Assembly (NCBI RefSeq): GCF_040436345.1
Contig: NC_133223.1
Location: 8,846,847-8,910,846, forward strand
Length of the DNA: 64,000 nt
Source: Pagrus major
Lineage: Eukaryota > Chordata > Actinopteri > Spariformes > Sparidae
Direction: 5' to 3'
Every line of letters begins with the position of its first letter. The stretch's first letter is position 1. The notes beneath the pieces were generated by a model that did not search any database, was not told where the DNA came from, and saw only the letters and a list, made by a program, of their open reading frames with translations. The position numbers and the translations under genes are program-made. Positions 32,960 to 47,100 of this stretch are shown here, piece by piece.

Positions 32960-35900
32960 TTAAAGGCCACTCAAACCAAAGGTCAGCAAAATGAATACTA
33001 ACAATAATAATAGAATAAAAAACACTTTTTTCAGTCAAAGTATTTTTTATAATTAAAAATGTGTTTCTGTGTTGTTTGAACAAACTTTGAATGGTTTTAT
33101 AAAACTTAAAAAAAAATTAATAAATTACAATAGGTGACTGGCGTCTGAGAGAATATATATTCAATTTGAAAATCATTTATATTCTGTTGAGGATCATTAT
33201 CTAATCCAACCACATCAATCAGGTGGAGTCCTATTTTATTATACCATATTTTATATAGAACAATAGAATATATTCTGTTCTGATGTATTAGTCTAAAATA
33301 TTCTGTATTCATTAGGTCAAACTCCCCTTAATCCCCTAACTTCACCTCTACTCCACATTACTCTATTGTGTTCTATTCTCTCTCAGTTTGAGCTGGGGTT
33401 CGTGCATGCTGATCACTTTTGACACAGAGTTATATCATCATATCCATGGAAACAAGCATATTTTCACTTCTGCTTCTGTTTCCTCGCCTTTGATTACATT
33501 GATCAGCTGACAGCCGGCAACACTTTCAAACACACACACACGCATGATAATTATTTTTCCCCTGAAAAAGTCTCTGAATTGGTGTGTCATCAAAGGGCAA
33601 TCCCATTCATAATATCTGGGGGTGTGTCATTGTTGCAAATGATTATGTACACACAAGAGTCACAGCACTGTAAGCCTGACTCTGTCTGGGATCAAATGGA
33701 AACTTTGGCACATGGATAGTTTCGATTAGTACAATAAAATGTTCCACATGAGCTCATTTTTTATGATCCGACTTCTGACAGTCACACATCCATCATGTAT
33801 CTTACTTTTTGCTAATTAAATAATTAACATATAATAATGTATGTAGGATTTTATCTCAGTTTCTGTCTAAGAAGAGGGAAATAATGATTTAAAATAGGTA
33901 AATGTCCACTTCCAATCAGGGCTGGCAGGTGTGGCCTTGAAAAAATAGCACATTGTTTTTAGGTCATATCGGGATGTACGATTTAAACCTCGATATTTCT
34001 GAAATAGTAGTGATGACTACTGTTGCTTTCACAGAGTATTAACACAATGAGATTTCTGATCAATAATCATCAGTAATGTGGATATAATGACTAAGTGTGT
34101 AAAGACAAGTATCAGAACAAGTAGAACAGTCTGGTAAGTCCAGAAAATGACATCACTTTACTGTAATGCAGCCCCTAAAACCAGGAGAAGACAACACTGA
34201 TGTCATGTCATGATATAACCACATCCAAAATTTAAGACGATATATAGTCTCATATCACAATAACCATATATATCGTATATAATGCCCGGCCTTACTAACA
34301 ATTAATGAGCGTACACTTATGTATTTCTTCAATTATGGACTGATCATGGGGAATTATTGACTGATTAATTTTAGCAGGCACAAACATACTTAGATATTTC
34401 CTGTATTTGTCAAATCACTGTCAAAAGTTAATGTGAAGAAAATTCATGACTGTATACAGTCAATATTACTAGAAGTAACAAGTAAAGTAACAATGCAAAA
34501 ATATTCAAAATTAGCAATGTAATACAATCTAAAAATGCATTAAAGCTATGTATATTAATATAAACATTTGGTATAGAAATATACAACATTTTTATGTATA
34601 TGAATATACAATATAGAAAAAAATAATAACATTATAATAGATGTAGCAGGACTCAAACATTGGTTAATTTTTTAAACCCCTGTCATTTAAAAAATGACAA
34701 ATTTACCTTTTACTTTATATGTAAATATACATACACACACACACACATATACATATACATATATATATACATACACACACAGCAGCAGTATACAGTGTAC
34801 TCACGGCGTACAGGTGAGCGTGGCGGTCTCAGCAGTGACGACAGGCAGATGTGGTGACAGCGTGGACTGGAGCAGCATGTGGTTAGCTTCCTGTCACCTC
34901 AGGGGGAACCTGCACTCTCTTTTCAAGGTTCCCACCCCTCTGAGATGGAAATTTCTCAGGTTTCTCAATGTAACGTAGTGTACTGTACAGCTCACCACTC
35001 ATATCTGCTGACTCCTCAACACACTCACAAAGAGAGAGAGAATATATATACACACTTACTCACATACTGTACATTGTGAGAGAATTCCTGCAGGTTCATA
35101 CTGAAAAAAGCCACTGTTCTGATTTTACGAGTGTTTACAACTGTTGTTGCTGTTCGTCTGGCATCATCTGCCTCTTACGTCAGTAGGGTCATCTCTGTTT
35201 GTATTAGCAGAAGAACACACACATGCACACCAACACCAGCTATACACACATGGGATGAGTAATTATTCACCCTCATTACAAAAAATATTTTCTCACCACA
35301 AGCAGTAGAATGGAGACAATTTCTCAGACATTAATTTCTGACATTTCTGTTGCCACGACGATATAAAGAAAACTTACTTAAAAAACTTTAAAACTTTCAT
35401 TTTAAATTTAAATTTAAAACTGTTGCCAATGTAACTACCTTCTATCAAAGTTTTCTACTTTCTCACATATTAATTGGTGAGCTTTAGAGGTGATAGTAGG
35501 TGCATTTTTTAATTTTTGGGTAGCTCAAGGCTAGCTGCTTCCCTTTGCTCCCAGTCTTTATACTAAGCCAGGCTCATCGCCTCCTGGTTCCAGCTTCGTA
35601 CTTGACACACAGACATGAGAGGGCCATGGATCCTGTTTTCTTGGTGAACACCACATGCCTATTAATTTATATTGTTAGCTGTTCATTTGATGATCACTGG
35701 ATGTGAGCTAACTAGCTTCAGAGCTTTTGACTGAGTCATTGGAGCAGAGGGCTAACCAGTTGTTGTGGTTAAACTGGAGAAGTGGCACAGCTCACAGGTT
35801 GGACTGACAGCATATGTATAGCCAGCCCTACTGTAATGAAATGTGTGATACTCCCTATTGTTGTCTGTAAAGCAGTACGTGAGAGTGTGCACATTTACTC

Positions 35901-36900
35901 AGGCATGTGATATTGTAGTAATAAGAAAAACCCAGGGGGAATGTCTGGTAGGTGACATGTAGATTTCTGCTACCAGACCCAACTCTTTTGTTGAGAAAAG
36001 CTTTAAGCTTGTACTGAGTTCAAGTTTGTGTATTTCTATTGTAGTTTATTAAGATTTTTTTTTCTCTTTCACTATCTCAATGTGCCAAATGTCTGTCATG
36101 CATGCCATGTTTCAAGGACCGTAGCCAAACACTGCCCAGTGCAAAAGCCAGAAAGTTGTGTTAGCCTGGCGAGCTAACAGCCTTGTTTTGTGCGACAAAA
36201 ATATAAACGTGTTTAATGTGGGTGAAGAGCGCCAAAAGCAGTCAGTGTTTGATGAACAGCTGACATGACGGTCCTAGCTGACTGTAGCACCTGTGTACTG
36301 CTGGGTAAAATCAACCATATGATTTGGATATGAAACAAAGAGGTCATTTTATTTTTCTGAAGTTCTGAAATTAGAGGTATTTGTCGTTGTTGATGTGTTG
36401 CGTGGAAATGTTAATGTTTGGCTAACGTTACATTAGACAAGCAGACATATTTAGCTAACGTTAATGTGTTTAAGTTGAGTGGCAGGTAAATGTTACAGTA
36501 ACAGCAAAACCTTTGGGTAATCATAGCTTTTGTGGCTAATGTTGTTAGCACAAGCAAACTGTAACTGTAACGTTAATGATAGCTGGCCATGTGTACGTAC
36601 ACTACAGCTCATTCCAATTCATAATATTCTCTTCTGTCTATTGTTACATTCTTTGACATTTGACCCATTTGTTAATACAGAAAGAGAGCTCTCTTCTTTG
36701 AACAGGCACGCTGTCTTTTTAGTGTCCAGCATCAGATTGGATTTACGAAGGCGCAGTATAATGATAATACATGAGAGGGACATTGTGGCAAGCCTTGTAG
36801 TATGCTTGTACTTTATTATTTTTTAAAAAGTCAGCAATTGAGTTTTTCTTAAGTGGACATTAATGTACATGTACAATGTAATACATCTACAAAATGGTGG
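32960..36900. other. Intergenic sequence upstream of il1r2, left part
   Basis: No gene recognised. 33950-34290 has palindromic CGATAT/ATATCG motifs typical of a decayed DNA-transposon repeat. 34730-34790 is an impure AC/AT microsatellite. 36120-36500 carries GCTAACGTTA-type repeat motifs. Any distal il1r2 enhancers would lie here but are not visible to the eye. Confidence 0.4.
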
Positions 36901-37620
36901 GAAAATTCTAAGCATAAAAACAGGCAATTATGAAATGCACAGAGAGTTATAATTATTTATGTTCTCAAAATTTTGAAACGTCATTTTTTCTTTAGATTAA
37001 GAGAATGTCATGAAGGTTGTCTTATTTGCTGTGCATAATCTGAGGGGAATGATCCTAATGAACTTTTTCTCCGTGAGGCAGGCTGTTGCTAAAAATCAGT
37101 CCAATTCTTGCACAAATGCTGATGAGACCGTGAGACAAACTGTTCCTGAAAAACACAAACTTGGATCAGCCAAGAATCTCTTTATAAACAAATGTTTAAA
37201 ACGGTTGTGTAACAGTGTGACTCAGTGTTCTGTCATTTCCCTGAGTAGAAACTAGGGTGTCCACCATTGTGAATTTTTTTGCATTACACAATTTGGCTGA
37301 CATATTGATCATGACTGGGCTTTTTCTAATGCAGACAACTCATGCAGATGACATGAGGACTCTTCAGTGATGCAAGCTGTAAAGTGGCTTGGTTGTCATG
37401 GGAACGATCCCTTAACTGCGCTGTATCCCATGTTTTATTCATTTTGAGGCAAAACAGGAAATCTTCTTAATTCTTCTTAGTTTAAATTTGTATTCAGTCT
37501 GTTCCGATCCACAGTGATCGATCCAAGCAGAACCAGCTCCCGTAAACAAAAAACACTTCACTAACAATCATCTTCTTTAATGGACAGAGATTTTCAGGTG
37601 AGATGCTGTGCCGTGTGTTG

Positions 37621-38035
37621 AAGTTAAGGCTGCCGGCTTGTTAACATCTTTCAATCCTTCTCTGTCAGGCAGCTTGAACATCGTTCAGTCCGCGCTGAGT
37701 TTGAAAGAGAGACTGAAGTTCAATATATTTAAAAAGTAACTGTTGGTCTGAGCCTGTCAGCTGCCTGATCAATACTGAGCATGTGCAACTCATCAGAGAT
37801 CAGAATGAGGTGAGATGTCTCACTCCTCAGCAACTTCTGTAATCAGCTCTGGAAAAAAACGATGTGTCTAATTCAGAATATTATTAATTAAGACTTTATC
37901 AAACAATGATAAGGATACCACAGATATCTGATCAGGTTAATGATCTGCTGCTTTCTACTGTTTCCTGTTTTTCTGGTGCATCTGTGATGATGAACATGGC
38001 GAACAAATACAAAAACAGAAGCAGGCAAACTCATC
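37621..38035. repeat. Dispersed repeat, copy D
   Basis: Partner of the copy at 10446-10865, aligning over about 400 bases with scattered substitutions and small gaps. It lies between the map4k4 3' end and the il1r2 promoter. Confidence 0.75.
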
Positions 38036-38039
38036 CACA

Positions 38040-39190
38040 GGCAATGTGAATGAGATTAATTGCTGATTATTATCTGCTTCCTGTAACTAAGGAAACTCTG
38101 CAGGTGTGTAGTTGAGATCTAAATGGAGAAGCGTGTTGTCTGACACGTACGTACTGAGTACTCATGAAATAATGTAGTAGTGACTGCTGAGTAGTCATTG
38201 GTTGGAACGTCACCATGTTGACAGACTGATAAGATCCTATCTTCCCTGACATTATATTTGTTTCCGAGGCTGTTTTAAAGTTGCTTGTTTGGATTTGACC
38301 TGAAAGAATTGTCAGCCAAAAAACTGAAATATGAATCAGTTTTTTTTTCTCTCTCTACTCATCTTCTGGTCCAGGATCAAAGCAGTGCTTTTCGACAATC
38401 TGATTCTCTCACATTTTGATGATGATGATGAAATGCCGTCATGACATTTACTCAAAACAAAGTAGACATCATGAACGTGCTCCTGCCTGAGCCTCTGGGG
38501 AGCATCTTCAGTTGCAAAGCAGAGTTTTACCCTTAATTGGAATATATGTGTGTTTGTTATTGTCCATAGGCATGGGGAATAATACTCAGTACAAAAAGTA
38601 CAATAAAAGCAAGCAAAACAGGCCCTGCAGCAGCGTTGACGCATGCAGGTTAAAAGGTGACCGACACAGAACATAACGTTCATTAAACTCTGGATGGACA
38701 TTGGGAAAGCAGGTGGTGTTGCATGTTTTTGGAGTTCTCCAGACCACTTCCTTTGTATCGCAGATATCCTCACACTCGATATCACTGGACAGATGACTAA
38801 ACAGTTTGACAGACCTGCTTTGTTTTTCATCTGCTGAGGAATGCACCTTCCACCCACTCACCATCAAATGACTGTAAGCCCAACCCATCTCCTAAGTAGT
38901 TCCTCTTGATGGCAATTATTTACTCTAGCGAAGCACAGTTAACATTTAAAAAATGTGTAAAAGACAAGCTACAGTAAGGCCTGTGTGCTACAGAAAGCTG
39001 CTCCCAAACAATACAAACCATTGCTTTGTATCCAACATGACAAACTACCAGCCACATGGACCCAAGCAGAGTTGATTTAACATTAAAATAGGTGAGAACT
39101 TGACCAAAAACCTGACCCGAACCATAACTCAAGAAATATAACCACTCTTTTAAAGCTTTCGATTCACCAGTCGATCTACATTCCGTCTCT
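38040..39190. other. Intergenic stretch with overlapping minus-strand frames, no recognised gene
   Basis: Contains minus-strand frames of 173 codons (38336-38857) and 100 codons (38586-38888) in different phases. Neither shows a known domain, and the sequence between map4k4 and il1r2 is not expected to hold a gene in this cluster. Unassigned. Confidence 0.35.
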
Positions 39191-39199
39191 CACCTATGG

Positions 39200-39500
39200 T
39201 CATGAGCTTTGAATAGTGATTGAAAGAATGAGTGTCTGAGATGGGATGAGGTAATCGGACATCCGTTGGGAGCTCAAATCAAGCCGCTGCTCCTTGGGTC
39301 AACAGGAGCCAGCTGACGTGGTTTGGGCATCTGATTAAGATGCCTCCCTGTGGAGGTTCACTGGAGGGATTATTTATGTTACCTGGCCAGGGAGTGCCTC
39401 TGGATCCTTCAGGAGGAGCTGAAAGCACTGCTGGGAGAGGGATGTTTAGAATACCCTAATTATCCTACTGCCACTGTGATGGACGGACAGGCGGAGGGAA
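39200..39500 (+). mobile_element. Non-LTR retrotransposon (LINE) 3' remnant
   Basis: The plus strand reads PLLLGSTGASQLTWFGHLIK then MPP. This is a common C-terminal signature of fish LINE ORF2 (x-SQLRWFGHLIRMPP), followed by a decayed GGTTCACTGGAGGGATTAT segment. Frames are broken. Clade not determined. Confidence 0.65.
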
Positions 39501-39613
39501 TATAATATCCTTAATTATGTTTTCATTAGTGAATAATCATCTGAAACTAAGAGTTGTTTTATTACCTTAGAATGAACCTTGTGTATCTACAGAGGAAGCA
39601 GGTCCTCTTCCAG

Positions 39614-39990
39614 AGAGCCTGCCGTATAGGGCAATATATTGTGATACTTCCTGTTGAGTTCCGATTAGATACACCAAATATCGATATTTTTATTAAAACA
39701 TGACTATGTACAATGACTTTTATACATTGTTTCATCTCATTTAGTGTCAAATTGTGTGAAACTGACACCACAATGCAGTGAATACATACAGAATTCCTGT
39801 ATGTCTTTGCCTTTTTTCAGGTATTTAATATTCTTCAGTTCGACATGTATCATGATTATGTTTGGAGGATTGTCTTGCAATATATCGATTATCGCAGACT
39901 CGCTGTATAATGATACTATTGTTATCGTGCCAACATATCGTGAGTCGGATCGTATCTTGAGATACGCCTTGATTCCCAGCCCTAGTTTCT
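39614..39990. repeat. MITE-like repeat with ATATCG palindromes
   Basis: Begins TAGGGCAATATATTGTGATA and ends GATTCCCAGCCCTA, whose reverse complement begins TAGGGCTGG, giving a short terminal inverted repeat. The right end has stacked ATATCGATTATCG and CATATCGTGAG motifs. No target-site duplication was recognised. Confidence 0.45.
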
Positions 39991-40889
39991 ACAGTAGCCC
40001 AAAATGGACAAACCAAACACTGCCTCTACAGAGGGGCTTTTGGCCACCATCACAGTGACAAGGGTGTTTTAGTTGGTTGCAATTTGCAACCTCACCACTA
40101 GATGCCACTAAATCCTGCACATTGGACCTTTAAGTTTTGTTGAATCATGCAGACATATATACAGAATATATACATACAGAATAATACTAATCAGGTCTCC
40201 ATTGCTACAGACATGTTTCATTAAATATTTGTCTAAAGATGTCCTTCAAAGTAAAGAACAAGTATCCGATATCTTTCTATTGCAACATTAAATCACTGCT
40301 GTACGTCTGTGAATGACAAATTTACGTCAAAACATTTCATTTTAGCCTAAAGTGATGAAATGCATTCTATAAATTGAAGATGGACAAATGCGTTGTTGAG
40401 ACATCTGCAGCAGTGGAGATACCGATGTGTTGTTTACACCAAACTGTATGAACCTCAGTCCCTACTTCTCTTTTCAGCAGGGCTCAGACACCCACTGGCT
40501 CAGAAACCAGACAGACAAACACTACAGGATGGCCTCAACAAGAAGTCAACATTTACAACACACTGAAGCTTTTTACTCTTAAGTAAATCGTCATGTGTGT
40601 GTCTAATTCAACATTTCTGTATAGTGACTGAACAGTTCACACCGGATATAATTTCAGTTCAGTTAAACTGACTGCAACATGTGGGTTTATGTGACAACAA
40701 ACAACTCTTATGGCATGTCTGCGGAAATATGAAGTGGCGGTTAGTGCGGGAAATAAAGCAAAATGTGCAACTGACGTATAAGTGTTTGAGTTAGCCAACA
40801 CGTGTTACAACATTTCTCTTTTCAACATGTTTGCATGTGTGCTTGGGGGAACAAACAGCAGCAGAGGACAAAAGACACACTCTTCTTTT

Positions 40890-43800
40890 AAAATTACTTT
40901 TAAAGTTTATTCAAAGAAAAAAAAAACCTTCAGGAAAATACATGACTTCCTGTCATACACAGAGAGGACATAAGTTAGAGTAGCATGGCAGAAACAGCAG
41001 AGGAAAAAACACGTCGCCTCACGTCCAAGCCTGCAGGGAACGTAACTGCAATGTTTCCACGTTTAAGCAGCGCTATGCGAATACCTGAAATGAACAACAC
41101 GTGTGTTCTTTATTGTTTTGTAAGTAGGTTAATCAGTGGGGTAGGGGGAGATGACAAAAAAGGAATAATCCAAAAAAAACTGGGCTCAAATAAAAAAAAC
41201 AACAAAAACAATTAAAGAACCAAGACGCATATGCATTAAACATAAATACCATGATGCACATTAGTGTAACAAAACACTGCCTCTGTAAACATTGTCTCCA
41301 CCTAAGGTGAGCGTAATAATATTAAACCACCGCAGTCGCAGATTTACGTGTACATAGACTTACAGAAACAGAAACTATTGTTAAGCTTCTCGACTAGCTC
41401 TAAAACTTAAGAATACACAATGCTTCAAGTGATTTTTTTAAACAATTTCAAAGTAGTGGTTTTCATAACGATTTACACGTTTTAAATGCTGCCCTCTTGG
41501 CACTTTTTCCAATGTGAGTCGGCAAGCGACAGCTTTTTCTCATCAGATACAGACTTCTATCTCGTCCTTTTTTAGCCCATTAAGAATATTAATAATAACC
41601 ACAATTTTTTAATTAAGTCAATACAGCCACTCATCAAGGCCTTGATGCAATGAGAGACACATAGCGGGTACTACTGCACACACAGACCTCAGACGACAGC
41701 TTTGGGGTCCAATCGTCTTTTCTGTACGAGAGGAGGAAAAAGTTTGTGACACTGTTACTGAGTGACCCACAGTAACTTTTCACATGTCAAAAACACTGCT
41801 CGTGTGTAATTATTATCATCAGGGGAAAACACATCCCCGGGTCAACTTGTCAGGACATGAACTGAAAACACAAATTTGGACTCTCCTTTGCCCCTTCTGT
41901 CAGTGAACAACGTGCAATCTCTCAGAGTCGCTGTGGAAATGGAGGAAAGTCCAGCTCGGCAGATGCCGGCCTGAAGGAGATCGATGCTGCAGTCTGCTGC
42001 CCAGTCTTTCACATATACAGACAACTTAAATAAGAGCTGGAGCAGGAAGTGGGGGGCACAAAAAAGAGAAAATGATTCCTTCCGGGGAAAAAAGTGGGGT
42101 TCCCGAGTGAAGAAAAGTTCTGCTCCGTGTTTCCCGTTTGTGACACTTCATCACAGTAACACTGAAATTCAGAGTCTGAGTGTTGAATTGAAGGTTTGCG
42201 TCCTCATTTGATGGCAAAGAGTGTCAGAAAACCCTCCTCAGCTCTGACGCACTCAGGTTTTGCTCCCACAGATTTTCACAGCTGTGGAAAAGGTTGTAAA
42301 ACAAATACAGAATGCCCCCCCGGAAAATATCTACACCTGACGTAGAGGCTCCGCTGCTGCAGCTTTCAATTGTCTTAACTGGAAATTGAACATCTAGGAT
42401 TGATCACTTGTGACAAGATACAAAGCAAAAACATCATCTCATGCCTTGGACCACCACACAGTAATATGTCTTTCTACATTCTTGACACTTAGTGCGTTGC
42501 ATTCATACAAATGACAAATGAAAAATGAAGTGATTTGAAAGAAGGAAAATGGAAGACAGAAAACTGCCTTCCAGAGAAAACTCCTCTGCTGAAACAAACC
42601 TGCTGACCACGTGTTTACCTCTCTGCGACGAAAATCCAATTCATCGACGCCACTCAACTCTCCGGCTGCACAAGCACACACACATACTGAACTCTCTCCA
42701 CTACTTTATCGCACCATTAGGATCTTTTTTTTCATTTTATATCTGACTATTCACAAGTTCTCAAGTTGAGAGACATCGACTGACCGCCCAACCAGAGATG
42801 AGTTTAGGCCGCTATGTTTGACCGGTGCTGGAAAAACACTGACCACTGATCTGGAAGATTAAATGAACTTTTATTGTACATACACACCTTTATTTCATTG
42901 TATTTTTTGGACCACACCCACATCACTTTCTTCTTAGACAAACACATCTTGCACGTCTGTGGGTTCAGAGTAAAATCAAGCAAACAGCGGACTGTGGGTG
43001 GATGTGCGTAAATCTTAAAAAACAAGGTAAAAGACATGTTTTACTCCACATAGTTACACTTATCTTCAAGGAATAATCATAATAATAATAGCAATAATTC
43101 AAAAAATACTATTCTGAAATCCATCTGCTTCGACGTCTCTTTCTCTCTTTATCATCCCCTTTTTTAAAGCACCTGTCCGAACAACACAATACTTCAACGA
43201 CACACACACACACACATACACCCCCTCCTGTCGAGTCCCATCAGTTAGACTTACAGTAGAACCTCAAACATTAGGCCCCTCTCGCCTGCTCGTCACCGTG
43301 ACGAGCCCCACTGGCTCCGGGGTTTTATAATTTACCCCTGGCTGACAAACTCGACCTCTAACCAGCATGTCAGCAGTAATTGGACCAAACAGAAGTACAT
43401 TTACACACACTACTGTAGCATTAATACAACAGACTCCCACCCTGCCGGCCTCATGAAACGCTCATAAGAAAGGGCGGCGGGCAGGAACGTGGGGCAGAGG
43501 GGGAACTCTCGTACGAGAGGCAGACCTGCAGAAGGTAGTAGCAGTAGTAGATAAGAGTGGTAGCAGTACTAGTAGTTAGAAGACCTCAAGCTTACTGACC
43601 AGCCCAGGAGCACGGAAATGATGCAGAGGTACAAAATCTAACCCATCGCAATCTGATGAGCACCAAGAAAAAAACGGAGAGGGAAACAAAAAGTCGTTTG
43701 CCCCCTTTTCTTAAATTCACATTTAATTTATTTCTACTTTCTTTCATATATTAATTAACCATTAATTTCATTTTGTATGCGAGTCATCACTTCTGGTATT

Positions 43801-44069
43801 TCATTGGCGAACGACTCTGTGACTTGACCGGTAGCGTTGCAGGCGGCCCCCGGGCCGTGATGCAGCGGGGCTGCGGCTCCAGAGGAAAGGTGAAGTCATT
43901 GTTGTTGACTGCTTCAAAGGGCTGGTTGGTTGTTGTTTTTGTTCTATTTTGGTTGTCCCGAGTGCTGACAAGACATCGACGGTGGGTTCTGAGATCCAGT
44001 GTTAGTGAGGGTGGGGGACAATGAGGAGGATGAGGAGAAGGAGGAGGAAGAGGGCGGGTATGTGGACCT
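40890..44069 (-). other. map4k4: map4k4 3' UTR (about 3.2 kb) with end signal
   Basis: Downstream of the TAG stop no further gene appears for 3 kb. AATAAA on the minus strand (plus TTTATT at 40906-40911) is followed by a GT-rich stretch (GTGTGTCTTTTGTCC), as expected of a cleavage site. Other TTTATT motifs, for example near 41108, 42869, 42888 and 43726, offer shorter forms. A long 3' UTR is usual for this kinase gene in vertebrates. Open frames of 60-83 codons here are chance. Confidence 0.55.
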
Positions 44070-44153
44070 CTACCAGCTGAGCAGGTTGCTTCGGCCCAGA
44101 GTCATAAAGTAGACCTGGCTGGAGCCTCCGGACCGAACGGAGGCAAAGAACAC
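44070..44153 (-). CDS. map4k4: map4k4 last coding exon and stop
   Basis: Encodes [20 protein letters not shown] then RSNLLSW and TAG (44072-44070). SNLLSW against human TSLLSW supports map4k4 over its paralogues. Acceptor GTCTCTCTCCAG-type tract. Confidence 0.92.
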   Translation of the reverse strand: MFFASVRSGGSSQVYFMTLGRSNLLSW

Positions 44154-47100
44154 CTGGAGAGGAGACAGACAGACGGAGAATTTACTGCTTGGTACAATCA
44201 CACTCTCACAGTCTCATTTTCATGTGCAGTTTGAATTTGAACACAAGAAACCCTGAAAGAAAACAGCAGTCTCAATACTGATGATTTTCTGATCAAGCTG
44301 TGAAATGATATCTCCATGGTTACTGGCTCCAATAAATGAATGCAGTCATGTAGAAGGACAGTTTTACAGTTGTGCCTTTTCTTATTGCATTGTCCACTAA
44401 ACACCCACAGCTACTTTCCTATTTAGAAAGAATTGACTGGAATTGACTGAAAAAGCAGAACAACACTAATCAATAGATCAGTCAGCTAATGGACAAAGTT
44501 ACAGTCCTCAAAAGCTCACATCATTTCCCTCAAGTACAGTCAAGGAATCCCAGAGAGGGGGAACACGTTTCATCTTGAATTCTTCACTTCTCGTTAGCTC
44601 AAACAGGCCAGCAGAGAAGAGAGAAGAGAAACTAGAGCAGTTTCACATTCCTCCCACAGCTGAGTGACCAGCTAAACCCGCAGAGGCTGAGCAACACAGT
44701 GGCTTTGGAAGACCTCATGGAGTTTTACCGACAGTTACATCCGACGTGTTTGATGCTCTGTGTGGAAATCACTGTGTGTTGCTATGTGATGGTTAATAAG
44801 CTTCACAGTAACAGAAATTGAAGGTATCTCATTTTTGCATACAGCCATTTTCATGTTAAACAAAAAAAGAGCAGCAGACAGCAGCATGAGCTTCAAATCT
44901 GTTTAACATAATTCACTTTAAACAGCGAGGTGAAATGACTCCACTGCGTCCTTTCAGACACTCTGAAGAGATCACTGACAGCGGAGTTAAACGTCAGAAA
45001 CAAACTAGAAAATCTCTTCTTGAGTCGTCATCAGTACTAATGGTGACTACCTTATCCTACAGATCAGATCAGGATGTGTTGTTGAATGTCCACATGCAGG
45101 TCTCACCTTGTCATTTCTTTCACAGAGGAACTTGAGTCTCTGGGCTCTCTTGTGCATGAAGACACCATCCAGATGTCCGGTTTCCACCGAGCGGATCTCT
45201 ATGGCCTTCTCTCCCCAACCCATGATCTGGTTGGAACGAATGTAGGCTGCAAAGAGGTATTAAAGTTAACACATATACTAATATTTAAAAAATAAAAAGT
45301 TTTAAAGATCTCATTGAACTGATTATAATAATACTAAACATACACCACATTGTGTGTGTGTGTGTGTGTGTGTGTGTTTCCTCAGCCGTAAAGAACAATG
45401 ATCGATGGAAGTGACTTGTGTGGGTGAAATACAATAGCCGTGTGGGTGTTTAAGCATGTGTTAGATAATGATTAATCAATGATCAACAAATCATTGAGAA
45501 GAATTTGACCCATAGTGTTTATATTAACAAATACTGCATAATGAAACCCTTAATTACAATACAGTGAAATGTGCATTTAAGATTTTCCTTAAAAACAAGA
45601 AGGTTTTGTCCTTTTTCACAGGGAGACAAAAGAATTTGAGGGAGCCACGAAGATCAGGAAACATAGAAAAAGGAAGTTTATCCTGAACCAAATTAACTGT
45701 TTTTTTCTGGTCATTTTCTTCGGCAGGGGGTGCAGAGAAAGAAAATTGTGAGAATTGCTACTCCTGCCTTTGATTTCGATGATGGAAAACTGAAAGGTCA
45801 TTGTGATCGATTTAGAATCTAAACTGTGACACCCCTAATCGACAAAGTTTGTTTTTGACGTGTGACTCACCCACTGAGGTTGGCATCTCCCCCCACTGCA
45901 GCACCACGTCCTTGGTGATACGTCCATAGGTGTTGACGTAAACGCCCTCGTCCTCGTAGCACACCAGCAGCTCGATGCCGTCAGTGTTGGGCAGGATGAT
46001 GATAGCGTGAGACTGGATACTGGTCTGAATCTGCAGGGACACAAATCACCAACATGTTATCTGCTGATGACTTCCATTGAGACCATTTTATCTCCTGTGA
46101 CCACACTTGACTATTATCTACATTAGTATGGATAATCTGAGGGATTTATTCAAATGCACCTTTGGCATCTATGATCAGCTACAGCAGCTGAGCGACTGAG
46201 AATCTGTGATCTTTTCAGATAGTTGAATTTATGACTAATAACTGGAATCTCAAATCACAGTGTAGTTTTCAACAGTCAAATCTACGTCAATATTCAGGTT
46301 GAGAAACACGTGTGTTCTTACGTGTGTGGGTAGGTAGATGTCGTAAACAGCCCCAGAGTCGACATCCACGGCGTGGAAGCCTGAAAATGAGCCATAGATG
46401 ACCTTTAACCTTTGACCTTCCTCCACAGTGAGGTCGACCAGCAGCGGCTTGTGCACCAGGTCACCGAAAGACTGAAACACAAAGGTCAGAAAAACAGGTT
46501 TTTATGCTCTTGTTCTGTCAGCCAGCAGGCGTTTGAGCATCAGATCAGTAAATATTTGGCTGGGCAGATTATCAATCACAGCCAGCTGTACAAACAGACT
46601 TCAATGACTCTGTAGTTAGAACACATAAATAAAACCACTCTCCAAGAATTTAATCTGTGACCTATTTTAAATCCTGGCATCAGCGTTTATTCTGGATAAT
46701 AATACAGCAAATAAACAAACACACAAACGTAAAATCACACCACACACACACTAAAGATCCAGTTCACTGAACCAACTTAGAGATTCTGTTTTGAATTGTT
46801 GGCATGCTTCAGCTAACAAGCTAAGCAGGTGGACTGACTCACCTTAAAGGCCATGAACTTGTGGTAGGGCTTGGGTGCCCAGGCGTAGACCTCCACAGAG
46901 TTCTTCAGAGCCAGAACCAAGAATTTGATCCTCTCATATTTCACTGGAGACAAAACATTAGAAGAACATGAAAGAGCATAACTGGCATCAGGGTGGGAGA
47001 GCAGCATCAGCTCCACACTAAAATCCGTTGCTGCCGTGGACTCATGAATCACGAGACGGGCAGATTACTTCTGTGATGTCTGAGACACTGCAGCTGTTAG

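Noticed and set aside
40985..44024. Several 60-83 codon frames downstream of map4k4
   Set aside because: Short, on both strands, low-complexity, and inside the expected long 3' UTR; no domain seen.
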